Below are positions 55,420-63,327 of a stretch of DNA of 64,000 nucleotides, piece after piece. The stretch comes from an uncultured Pelagibacteraceae bacterium (GTDB lineage: Bacteria; Pseudomonadota; Alphaproteobacteria; Pelagibacterales; Pelagibacteraceae), in contig CABZCX010000005.1 of NCBI GenBank assembly GCA_902524345.1, positions 27,393 through 91,392 on the forward strand. The letters run 5' to 3'. The notes under the pieces are model-generated. The model was not told where the DNA came from. It did no database searches and was given only the letters and a program-made list of their open reading frames with translations. Positions within the stretch are counted from its first letter, which is position 1. The number at the start of each line of letters is the position of its first letter. A program made the translations under genes and the position numbers.

Positions 55420-56636
55420 TCTCTGAAAAATTTTTCCAATCTAAAACTGCAATTGTAACTTTGATAGCTGCATGTTTCGTTGTTTTAATTTCTTTAGGAG
55501 TCAGGCAAACTTTCGGACTATTTTTTATAGATTTTAATGAAAGTTTAAAAATCAGCAATACCGCGTTTGGTTTTGCCATAGGAATGCAAATGCTTATGTG
55601 GGGTATCACAGGTCCTATTTTTGGGGCAATTGCAGATAAATATGGCGGACATATAGCTATAATTGCAGCTTTTATTTTTTATACATTGGGTATTTATTTT
55701 TTATACACAGGGCCTAACAGTGGAATATTTTTTCAAATACATATGGGTTTATTAATTGGAATTGGACTTGGTGGTACAGCGATCAGTATTCCAATGTCGA
55801 TAGTTGGAAAACATTTTCCATTATCAACAAGAACAATTGCTATGAGTATTGTAACTGCAATAGGATCATTTGGTTATTTTCTTTCACCAATTTTTACAAA
55901 TTATTCATTAAATGAGTTTGGATGGAATTATACATTATATATATTCAGTTTATTTTTATTATCAGGATTAGTTGCGGCATATTTTGTAAGATCTCCATCA
56001 GATTCAGAAAAAGTTGAAAAAACCTCTGACCAATCATTTAAAGAAGCTCTTTCAGAAGCATTTAAAACCAAGAGTTACATATTACTAGTCTCAGGGTTTT
56101 TTGTTTGTGGTTTTCATATAACTTTAGTTGGAACTCATGTTCCAAAGTATGTGGTTGATAGAGGATTAGAGGACTGGACAGCTGCAGCAATATTATCCTT
56201 AATCGGAGTTTTTAATATTTTTGGTTCATTATTGAGTGGTTATCTTTCAGCGAAGATGAGTAAAAAAATTATACTGAGTGCGATCTATTTTTTAAGGGGT
56301 ATTTCGATTGCACTGTTTATATTTCTTCCTGCAAGTAATATTAATGCATTCTTATTTGGAGCAAGTTTTGGTTTCTTATGGCTTTCAACAGTTCCAGCTA
56401 CGAGTGGAATAGTAGCTCATTTATTTGGTACTAAATATTTAGGTCTTTTATACGGTATTGTTTTTTTAAGTCATCAAATTGGATCTTTTTTTGGCGCTTA
56501 TTTGGGTGGATTATTTCATGATACATATGGGTCATATGATTACGCGTGGTATTTAGCAATTGCTTTATCCATATTCGCTGCAATAATCCATCTTCCAATT
56601 AGGGAAGAACCAGTTTTAAGATTAAAAACAGAATAA
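55416..56636 (+). CDS. MFS transporter
   Basis: This 406-aa permease has twelve hydrophobic helices. The MFS loop motif is GAIADKYGGHIAIIAAF between helices 2 and 3, and a second copy (GYLSAKMSKKIIL) occurs in the C-terminal half. It resembles the oxalate/monocarboxylate-type MFS group. The substrate is unknown. It is coupled to the MetC-like gene, so a sulfur or amino acid compound is possible. Confidence 0.87.
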   Translation: MISEKFFQSKTAIVTLIAACFVVLISLGVRQTFGLFFIDFNESLKISNTAFGFAIGMQMLMWGITGPIFGAIADKYGGHIAIIAAFIFYTLGIYFLYTGPNSGIFFQIHMGLLIGIGLGGTAISIPMSIVGKHFPLSTRTIAMSIVTAIGSFGYFLSPIFTNYSLNEFGWNYTLYIFSLFLLSGLVAAYFVRSPSDSEKVEKTSDQSFKEALSEAFKTKSYILLVSGFFVCGFHITLVGTHVPKYVVDRGLEDWTAAAILSLIGVFNIFGSLLSGYLSAKMSKKIILSAIYFLRGISIALFIFLPASNINAFLFGASFGFLWLSTVPATSGIVAHLFGTKYLGLLYGIVFLSHQIGSFFGAYLGGLFHDTYGSYDYAWYLAIALSIFAAIIHLPIREEPVLRLKTE

Positions 56637-56637
56637 A

Positions 56638-57789
56638 TTGAGCAAATCAAATCAATTAGCAAAATTAGATCAATCGGGGAAACCTTATATTATATACAAA
56701 TCTCAAACGGGGTTTGATCTTTACACAAATTTTTCAAAAAAAATTTTTTTAAACAATAAAAATATTAAAAGTTTTTTGAAGAAAAAAAATAAAAAAAAAA
56801 TAAAAAATACTGATCTTTATATTGGTTTTTTTGGCTACGAACTTTTGAATAATTTAATTGATATAAAATTACCTAGACAAAAAGATTTGAATTTTCCAAA
56901 AGGTATTTTTTATAAACCAGAAAAAAAAATCAAATTAAGTAACAACCTTAGTTATTTTAAAAGAGATTTTGAGTCTGGAAGTTTTAAAATAAATATAAAT
57001 AAAAAAAGCTATACAAAAATATTTAATAAATTTAAAAAAAAAATTAAAAGTGGAGAAACGTATCAAATTAAAATTTGCACCAAATATAAAACTAAATCTA
57101 AAATAGATCCATTAGATTTTTTTTCAAGGTTATCTAAGACAAATTTAGCTCCAGAAGCATTTATGATTAAAGACAAGAACTATTCAATAGTTAGTTGTTC
57201 ACCCGAGAATTTAATAACAAAAAAAGGCTCAGAAATATCTACAAAACCAATTGCTGGAACAGTAAAAAAAACAAAAAATCTTAATAAGTCAAAAGCATTA
57301 AATTATTTTAGAAAAAACATTAAAGAAACCAAAGAACATAATATGATTGTAGATATGGAACGAAATGATCTGTCAAGAATTTGCAAGATTGGCACTGTAA
57401 GACTATCAAAACAAAAAATTGTTGAGGAATATAAAGACTTATTTCATTACGTCAGTCTAATTAAAGGAAAATTAAGAAAAAATATCAATAACGTGGATAT
57501 AATTAAAGCGATGATGCCAGGTGGTTCAGTTATTGGATGTCCTAAGATAAACACGCTTAATCTTTTAAATAATCAAGAAAAAGAAAATAGAAATATTTAT
57601 ACAGGTAGCTTTGGTTATATAAAATTTAATGGTGATATGAGATTTAATATTATTATTAGATCAATTTTAAATTTTAAAAATATGTCAGAGATATCTGTTG
57701 CTTCAGGTGTCGTAGTTGATAGTAATGCCAACCATGAATTTAATGAAAATTTTTTAAAGGCCAAAGCACTAATTGATTTATTCAAATGA
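56638..57789 (+). CDS. pabB: Aminodeoxychorismate synthase component I
   Basis: This enzyme converts chorismate to 4-amino-4-deoxychorismate in folate synthesis. The chorismate-binding core is clear: SGETYQIKICTKYK, EHNMIVDMERNDLSRIC and MMPGGSVIGCPK. MIVDMERNDL and YTGSFGYIKFNGDMRFN favour PabB over TrpE. The nucleophilic-lysine motif PIKGT of E. coli PabB is PIAGT here, as in TrpE. The start codon is TTG, one base after the MFS stop. It is followed by pabA and pabC, which supports the assignment. Confidence 0.88.
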   Translation: MSKSNQLAKLDQSGKPYIIYKSQTGFDLYTNFSKKIFLNNKNIKSFLKKKNKKKIKNTDLYIGFFGYELLNNLIDIKLPRQKDLNFPKGIFYKPEKKIKLSNNLSYFKRDFESGSFKININKKSYTKIFNKFKKKIKSGETYQIKICTKYKTKSKIDPLDFFSRLSKTNLAPEAFMIKDKNYSIVSCSPENLITKKGSEISTKPIAGTVKKTKNLNKSKALNYFRKNIKETKEHNMIVDMERNDLSRICKIGTVRLSKQKIVEEYKDLFHYVSLIKGKLRKNINNVDIIKAMMPGGSVIGCPKINTLNLLNNQEKENRNIYTGSFGYIKFNGDMRFNIIIRSILNFKNMSEISVASGVVVDSNANHEFNENFLKAKALIDLFK

Positions 57790-58343
57790 TATATGTGATA
57801 GATCATAACGACTCATTTACTTACAATGTGGTTCACCAATTTGCTTTATTTGATAGAGTTGAATGTGATAACTATAATGAGATTAGTGAAAAAAAAATCC
57901 ATCAAGCTTCAACAATAGTTTTTTCACCGGGGCCAGGTAGCCCAAAAGATTATCCAATAACTTCTAAAATCTATAAAAGATTTAAAGGAAAGAAAAAGAT
58001 GATTGGCATTTGTCTAGGGTTTCAACATATTCTTTTTTGTGAAGGTGGAAGGATTGTTGAACAGAAAAAGATATATCATGGTTTTCAATCAAATATCAAA
58101 GTAGTTAATGATAAATCTTTATTTCAAAAAGGAAAAATATTTAAAGTTGGAAGGTATCATTCTTTAAAGTTACAAGAACCTTTTAAATCTAATAATTTTG
58201 AGATAACTATGAGATGTTTAAATTCAAAAGTCGCAATGGCATTTGAAAATCAAAAGGAGAAAATATATGGATTTCAATTTCATCCAGAATCTTTTTTAAC
58301 TATCAATGGCAAAATACTTATTAAAAAAATCTTATCAGCTTAA
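57786..58343 (+). CDS. pabA: Aminodeoxychorismate synthase glutamine amidotransferase component
   Basis: This 185-aa class I glutamine amidotransferase supplies ammonia to PabB. The catalytic cysteine is in GICLGFQHILF and the His-Glu pair in FQFHPESFL. The N-terminal IDHNDSFTYNVVHQF and FSPGPGSPKDYP match PabA/TrpG. It overlaps pabB by 4 bp (ATGA) and pabC by 38 bp. Confidence 0.92.
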   Translation: MIYVIDHNDSFTYNVVHQFALFDRVECDNYNEISEKKIHQASTIVFSPGPGSPKDYPITSKIYKRFKGKKKMIGICLGFQHILFCEGGRIVEQKKIYHGFQSNIKVVNDKSLFQKGKIFKVGRYHSLKLQEPFKSNNFEITMRCLNSKVAMAFENQKEKIYGFQFHPESFLTINGKILIKKILSA

Positions 58344-59079
58344 AAATTTAGAGGAAATAGAATTTCATGACCTTTGGGGAGATCATGGAATTTTCACGAC
58401 GATGTGGATTTTTGGTAGGCCAGGAAAAATTTTATTTTTTAAAAATCATTTAAATAATTTAATTAAATCCTTAAATGATTATAAGATCACTAAGAAATCT
58501 TTACGAGCTGATATTTTAGCTATTATTAAAAAAAATTTGTCCAAAAAGAAAAGATATAATCATCTATTAAGAATTGCCCTAAATAAAAAAATAATTTCAA
58601 TATCTTTAAGAAAAAGAATTAAACCAAAATTAAATTTTAATTTGAAATTAGTAAAATTAAAACGAGAAAAACCTGAATATAAAAACCTTAAATACAAAAA
58701 GATTTTATCATATTTATCTAAAATGGATAATTCCCAATCAGATATTGGATTGGTATCTAATAAAAGATTATTGGAAACTGGAACCTCAAATTTATTATTT
58801 GTTAAAGATCAAAAATTTTTTACCCCTAGAAAAGGATATTATGAGGGTAATACTTATAAATTTTTTAAAACAAAAATAAAAAAGATAATCAAAAAAGATA
58901 TTTTCCTCAAAGAGATAAATAGTTATGATGAAATCTTATTGTTGGGTTCTGGTAAAGGTGTTACATCGGTTAAAACAATAAATGAGATTAAATGGAAAAG
59001 AAAAAATTTAGATAAGTTTAGGTTTCTTTCAAAACATTATAATACAGCTATAAATAAATGTAATTCATATAGATTTTAA
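58306..59079 (+). CDS. pabC: Aminodeoxychorismate lyase-like class IV aminotransferase
   Basis: This 257-aa PLP-fold IV protein probably releases p-aminobenzoate from aminodeoxychorismate. DLWGDHGIFTTMWIFGRPGKI corresponds to the family's GDGVFET region and LLETGTSNLLFV to the cofactor-proximal loop. It is Lys-rich and rather divergent. The start inside pabA (38-bp overlap) is needed to supply the N-terminal strand. Context as the third gene after pabB and pabA makes PabC most likely. Confidence 0.8.
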   Translation: MAKYLLKKSYQLKNLEEIEFHDLWGDHGIFTTMWIFGRPGKILFFKNHLNNLIKSLNDYKITKKSLRADILAIIKKNLSKKKRYNHLLRIALNKKIISISLRKRIKPKLNFNLKLVKLKREKPEYKNLKYKKILSYLSKMDNSQSDIGLVSNKRLLETGTSNLLFVKDQKFFTPRKGYYEGNTYKFFKTKIKKIIKKDIFLKEINSYDEILLLGSGKGVTSVKTINEIKWKRKNLDKFRFLSKHYNTAINKCNSYRF

Positions 59080-59083
59080 GAGA

Positions 59084-59482
59084 ATGAAAGATCCAAACGA
59101 ACCTTGTTTATTTTGTAATGTTAAAAAAACAGGATACACTCATGATAATAATCTTGCATATGTTAGTTATGATTCTTATCCGGTTACAGAACACCATTGT
59201 CTTATTATTCCTAAAAGACATACGATAGACTTTTTTGATCTATCTAATGAAGAATTGCTAGCCTGTAATGATCTTATTAAAATAATTAAAAATGAAATAA
59301 TTAAAAAAGATAAGTCAGTTAAAGGATTTAATTTAGGGACAAATATTGGAAAAGTATCCGGACAATCAATTTTCCATTGTCATTTTCACTTAATTCCTCG
59401 TAGAGAAGGAGATGTTGATAATCCTCAGGGTGGAGTAAGATCAGTTATTCCAAATAAACAACATTATAAAAGAAATGATTAA
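59084..59482 (+). CDS. HIT-family nucleotide hydrolase
   Basis: This 132-aa protein has the histidine triad motif HCHFHLIPRR and the N-terminal zinc-like CLFCNVKK. The HIT family hydrolyses nucleoside phosphoramidates and dinucleotides. LIIPKRHTIDFFDLSNEELL is also typical. It begins 4 bp after pabC, probably in the same transcript. Confidence 0.9.
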   Translation: MKDPNEPCLFCNVKKTGYTHDNNLAYVSYDSYPVTEHHCLIIPKRHTIDFFDLSNEELLACNDLIKIIKNEIIKKDKSVKGFNLGTNIGKVSGQSIFHCHFHLIPRREGDVDNPQGGVRSVIPNKQHYKRND

Positions 59483-59579
59483 TCTTGTATAAAAAGACAA
59501 ATTGACCTTAGTTTGAGGTTGAACTATTGATTCACAATATATAAAATTTAAAAAATTCAAAAATTTAACAAAGGCGGAA

Positions 59580-60374
59580 ATGTTAAGTAATAATCCTTTT
59601 TCAATTTTATCAGAGTCAATTTCACCGTTGGCAATGCAATCTTTTATTGTGGCTATGATTTTGTTGATTGTAATCGGTACAATCATTCAAATGATACATC
59701 ATAAAAATCTGACCTATTTTTTTAATAATGCAAAAAAAGCAAAACTTTCAGCAACTAAAAAACTAGGTGTAGGAGAAAGAGTCTCTGTTATTGCTAAAAC
59801 AACAGTAGTGGATATTGGTACAACTTCAGAACTTGGTTTTGGAAAGAGGAGACTTGCTCATGTTCTAGGAATGTATGGTACAATTTTATTTTGGGTATCT
59901 TCGGCTATTTTAGTTTTTTGTTACACAGGTGCTGATAAACCTAGTTCTCAAACTTGGTCAATGCTTTGGCATGTCGGAGCAATACTCACATGCTTAGGAG
60001 GATATTGGTTTTGGTTTTTTTTAAGAGTTGACGTTTCTGCTGAAGCTCATCCTTGGTATAGAATTATTAAAGCTGATTTGTTTGTCTTAGCTTTACTTGC
60101 GTGTTCAACTTTTGGGTTGGCTTGGTCTTTCACTCAATTCAATGGACAAATTGGTCTGTCTTATTTATTTTTAGTTCTATTTATCGCAGCTAATTTAATT
60201 CTATTTGGTGGTGTGTATTGGTCAAAATTTGCACACATGTTTTATAAACCTGGAGCTGCTATTCAAAAAAATTTAGCTGAAGCTGATGGATCAAGAGATA
60301 ATTTACCTCCACCAGCTGATGCGCCTGAACAATTTGGCTTGGGTATAAAAAGAGAAGAGCCAAAACACTATTAA
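59580..60374 (+). CDS. aprM: Adenylylsulfate reductase-associated membrane protein AprM
   Basis: This 264-aa integral membrane protein has about six helices, with HVLGMYGTILFWVSSAILVFCY and TWSMLWHVGAILTCLGGYWFWF. It precedes aprB and aprA, the arrangement in which AprM is proposed to anchor the reductase and pass electrons to or from quinones. The ATG at 59580 has a good ribosome binding site (AAAGGCGG). Identification depends on the neighbours as much as on sequence. Confidence 0.88.
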   Translation: MLSNNPFSILSESISPLAMQSFIVAMILLIVIGTIIQMIHHKNLTYFFNNAKKAKLSATKKLGVGERVSVIAKTTVVDIGTTSELGFGKRRLAHVLGMYGTILFWVSSAILVFCYTGADKPSSQTWSMLWHVGAILTCLGGYWFWFFLRVDVSAEAHPWYRIIKADLFVLALLACSTFGLAWSFTQFNGQIGLSYLFLVLFIAANLILFGGVYWSKFAHMFYKPGAAIQKNLAEADGSRDNLPPPADAPEQFGLGIKREEPKHY

Positions 60375-60403
60375 TATGTTACATAGAAAGGATAATTAAA
60401 ATT

Positions 60404-60874
60404 ATGTCAACTTTTGTATACATGACTAGATGTGATGGCTGTGGTCATTGCGTAGATATTTGCCCTTCAGATATCATGCACATTGATGAAAATATTAGAC
60501 GTGCAAAAAATATTGAACCCAACTTTTGTTGGGAATGTTATTCGTGTGTTAAAGCATGTCCTAATCATGCTATTGATGTAAGAGGGTATGCTGATTTTGC
60601 CCCAATGGGTCACAGTGTTAGAGTTAGAAGAGAAGAAGAAAAAGGAACTATCTCTTGGAAAATAAAATTTAGAAACGGAACAGAGAAAAACTTCGTCTCA
60701 CCTATAACAACTAAACCTTGGGGGAAATTTATTCCTAAGCTTGCAGAAGGGGACACACCCAATCAAGGAGAAATTAACTCACAGAGGTTATATAGTGAGC
60801 CAGAGGGTTTAAATACTAATCAAGAATTACCATCGGTCCCAAAAGAGTCTTTTAAAAAAGGAGTTTATTATTAA
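60404..60874 (+). CDS. aprB: Adenylylsulfate reductase, beta subunit
   Basis: This 156-aa electron-transfer subunit carries two [4Fe-4S] clusters, in CDGCGHCVDICPSDIMH and CWECYSCVKACPNHAID. A C-terminal tail (FVSPITTKPWGKFIPKL) wraps the alpha subunit in known structures. The tight coupling to aprA is shown by the one-base stop/start overlap (TAATG). Confidence 0.96.
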   Translation: MSTFVYMTRCDGCGHCVDICPSDIMHIDENIRRAKNIEPNFCWECYSCVKACPNHAIDVRGYADFAPMGHSVRVRREEEKGTISWKIKFRNGTEKNFVSPITTKPWGKFIPKLAEGDTPNQGEINSQRLYSEPEGLNTNQELPSVPKESFKKGVYY

Positions 60875-62733
60875 TGGCCAAACATAAGACCCATTATGAA
60901 GAGTGTGATGTATTGGTTGTTGGTGGTGGAATGGCTGGAACGGGAGCAACTTTCGAAGCTCGTCATTGGGGTAGAGATTTAAAGATTGTTTGTGTTGAGA
61001 AAGCTAACATCGATAGAAGTGGAGCTGTAGCTCAAGGATTATATGCCATCAACTGTTACATGGGTATGCAGTGGGATGAAAATCAACCTGAAGACCATGT
61101 AAGATATGCACGAAATGATTTAATGGGAATGGTCAGAGAAGACTTAGGATATGACATGGCTCGACATGTAGACTCAACTGTTCACATGTTTGATGAGTGG
61201 GGTCTTCCAATGATGAAAAATGAAAAAACAGGAAGATATTTAAGAGAAGGAAAGTGGCAGATCATGATTCATGGTGAGAGTTATAAACCAATTGTAGCTG
61301 AAGCAGCAAAAAAATCTGCCGATAAAATTTATAATAGAATAATGGTTACACATTTATTGATGGATGAAGCTCAAGAGAATAGAATTGGTGGAGCAGTTGG
61401 CTTTAATATGAGAACTGGAGATTTCCATGTGTTTAGAGCAAAAGCTGTTATCGTCTCTGCAGGTGGAGCATCACATATATTCAAACCAAGAGCTGTAGGT
61501 GAAGGTATGGGTAGAACCTGGTACGCGCCATGGAGTAATGGATCAGCATATGCTTTACCCATAGCAGCTGGTGCAAAGATGACTCAAATGGAAAATAGAA
61601 TTGTTTTATGTAGATTTAAAGATGGTTATGGACCTGTTGGTGCATACTTTTTACATTTAAAAACATATACTCAAAATGCTAATGGTGAAAACTATGAAAA
61701 AAAATGGTACGACCAAACAAAAGAGTTAGTAGGTGAGTATATTGATCACCATCCAACTCCAACATGTTTAAGAAATCACGCATTTATTCAAGAAGTGGCT
61801 GCGGGAGGTGGACCAATCCACATGGTGACTAAAGAGGCTTTCCAAGATCCACATTTAGAGACCGTAGGATGGGAAAATTTTTTAGGTATGACAGTTGGGC
61901 AAGCTGTTGTTTGGGCTTCGCAAAATATTGATCCAAAATATACCAATCCTGAATTAACAACCTCGGAACCTTATGTGATGGGATCACACGCAACGTGTTC
62001 TGGAGCTTGGGTGAGTGGACCAGAAGATTTATCTCCACCTGAATATTTTTGGGGATATAACCGAATGTTAACTATTGATGGCCTATTTGGAGCTGGTGAC
62101 ACTGTTGGTGGAAGCGCTCATAAATTTTCATCAGGCTCATTTACTGAAGGAAGACTAGCAGCCAAAGCAGCAGTGAAATACATACAGGACAAAAAAGCAG
62201 ACGGAATTAAAGTTTCGGATAAACAATGTGATGACTTCAAAAAAGCTGTTTATAAACCTCTAGATACTTATACTGTTGCTCAAAACGAAATAACTGGGGG
62301 AACAGTTTCACCGAGCTATATTTCACCTATTCAAGGTCTACAAAGACTTCAAAAAATTATGGACGAATATGTGGGAGGAATTACCTCTAACTATATGACA
62401 AATGGAAACTTATTAAAAAAAGCTCTGCAATTGTTAGACTGGCTTCAAGAAGATTTAGAAAAAGTAGGAGCTGAAGATTATCATCAATTAATGAGAGCTT
62501 GGGAATTAAAGCATAGGGCGCTGACTTCTCAGTGTGTGACTGAACATACATTATTTAGAGAAGAAACTCGTTGGCCAGGATATTATTATAGAGGTGATCA
62601 TATGAAGTTAGATGATGAAAACTGGCATTGTTTGACGGTATCTAGAAGGGATCCTAAAACTGGTAAATTTAGTCTTGAGAAGGTCCCTGTGTATCATATT
62701 GTTGATGAAAAAGAGAAGAAAAAAGCTTCTTAA
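60874..62733 (+). CDS. aprA: Adenylylsulfate reductase, alpha subunit
   Basis: This 619-aa FAD enzyme interconverts APS and sulfite plus AMP. The FAD motif is CDVLVVGGGMAGTGATFEA, and AprA-specific stretches include VEKANIDRSGAVAQGLYAINCYMG and FGAGDTVGGSAHKFSSGSFTEGR. In SAR11-like aerobes lacking sulfate respiration it is thought to work in the sulfite-oxidising direction, disposing of sulfite from organosulfur breakdown. The downstream TauE/SafE gene agrees. Confidence 0.97.
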   Translation: MAKHKTHYEECDVLVVGGGMAGTGATFEARHWGRDLKIVCVEKANIDRSGAVAQGLYAINCYMGMQWDENQPEDHVRYARNDLMGMVREDLGYDMARHVDSTVHMFDEWGLPMMKNEKTGRYLREGKWQIMIHGESYKPIVAEAAKKSADKIYNRIMVTHLLMDEAQENRIGGAVGFNMRTGDFHVFRAKAVIVSAGGASHIFKPRAVGEGMGRTWYAPWSNGSAYALPIAAGAKMTQMENRIVLCRFKDGYGPVGAYFLHLKTYTQNANGENYEKKWYDQTKELVGEYIDHHPTPTCLRNHAFIQEVAAGGGPIHMVTKEAFQDPHLETVGWENFLGMTVGQAVVWASQNIDPKYTNPELTTSEPYVMGSHATCSGAWVSGPEDLSPPEYFWGYNRMLTIDGLFGAGDTVGGSAHKFSSGSFTEGRLAAKAAVKYIQDKKADGIKVSDKQCDDFKKAVYKPLDTYTVAQNEITGGTVSPSYISPIQGLQRLQKIMDEYVGGITSNYMTNGNLLKKALQLLDWLQEDLEKVGAEDYHQLMRAWELKHRALTSQCVTEHTLFREETRWPGYYYRGDHMKLDDENWHCLTVSRRDPKTGKFSLEKVPVYHIVDEKEKKKAS

Positions 62734-62756
62734 TCTAATATTATAAAGAGTAATCA

Positions 62757-63107
62757 ATGGATCTATTATCTAAATCAGATGAGGAGATATTCGAAATTGG
62801 TAAACCCTTCTGGGAAAACTTAGTTAGATCCTCCAATTTGAAAGATTATGGCGGTTTTACCAGAGATTTTTCCACTCAAATGCTTTTCGGAGCTAATGAG
62901 GTCGAATTAGGTAAACAATGGGCTAATAACAAACTAATTGTAAACTTAAATGAAACATATGAGCCATTTGGCACTCTAAGAAGAGGTGATCATATAACAG
63001 TATTAATAAAGCAGACAAACAAAGAAATCAAAGGTGAATTTTTAGGCAGACTTGTACTTGGAGTAGAGGATGGCGAGGTTAAAGTTTTTGGTGCAACTAT
63101 CTACTAA
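62757..63107 (+). CDS. Hypothetical protein downstream of aprA (116 aa)
   Basis: This soluble protein starts 23 bp after aprA and is probably cotranscribed. It is mixed alpha/beta, with EIFEIGKPFWENLVRSSNLKDYGGFTRDFS and a beta-rich C-terminal half (RRGDHITVLIKQTNKEIKGEFLGRLVLG). There are no cysteines, signal peptide or membrane segments. I recognise no characterised family. Position suggests a role with the APS reductase or sulfite handling. Confidence 0.72.
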   Translation: MDLLSKSDEEIFEIGKPFWENLVRSSNLKDYGGFTRDFSTQMLFGANEVELGKQWANNKLIVNLNETYEPFGTLRRGDHITVLIKQTNKEIKGEFLGRLVLGVEDGEVKVFGATIY

Positions 63108-63133
63108 AAAAAGAATTAATTTTTCAATAATAG

Positions 63134-63155
63134 TTTGACAATTTATCTACCGGGT
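63134..63155 (+). promoter_or_regulatory. Possible sigma-70 promoter
   Basis: TTGACA at 63134 and a weak TATGAG -10 after a 16-base spacer precede the 44-aa ORF and the TauE/SafE gene. The -35 is a perfect match. The -10 has two mismatches, so this is a modest call. Confidence 0.35.
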
Positions 63156-63170
63156 GTATGAGAAATATAG

Positions 63171-63305
63171 ATGCACCTTCCAAATATAAAAATACCTCAA
63201 ATACTTTCTGAAAAAAAAACAACATTAATTAAAACTGGAATTTTTTCAGCGATTGTAGCTTGTTGGGGCGTGATCTTATTTGGAACTTTTATAACTTTTA
63301 GTTAA
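63171..63305 (+). CDS. Small single-pass membrane peptide (44 aa)
   Basis: This ORF reads MHLPNIKIPQILSEKKTTLI, then KTGIFSAIVACWGVILFGTF and ITFS. A short cytoplasmic N-terminus is followed by one membrane helix. It lies 63 bp after the 116-aa gene and 22 bp before the TauE/SafE gene on the same strand. It may accompany the exporter or the Apr complex. No family is recognised. Confidence 0.5.
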   Translation: MHLPNIKIPQILSEKKTTLIKTGIFSAIVACWGVILFGTFITFS

Positions 63306-63327
63306 GTTATATTTAAAGTTTTTTTAG

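Noticed and set aside
56638-58343. pabB-pabA considered as trpE-trpG
   Set aside because: MIVDMERNDL and YTGSFGY segments, the short length and the following PabC-like gene favour p-aminobenzoate synthesis. Other trp genes are absent.
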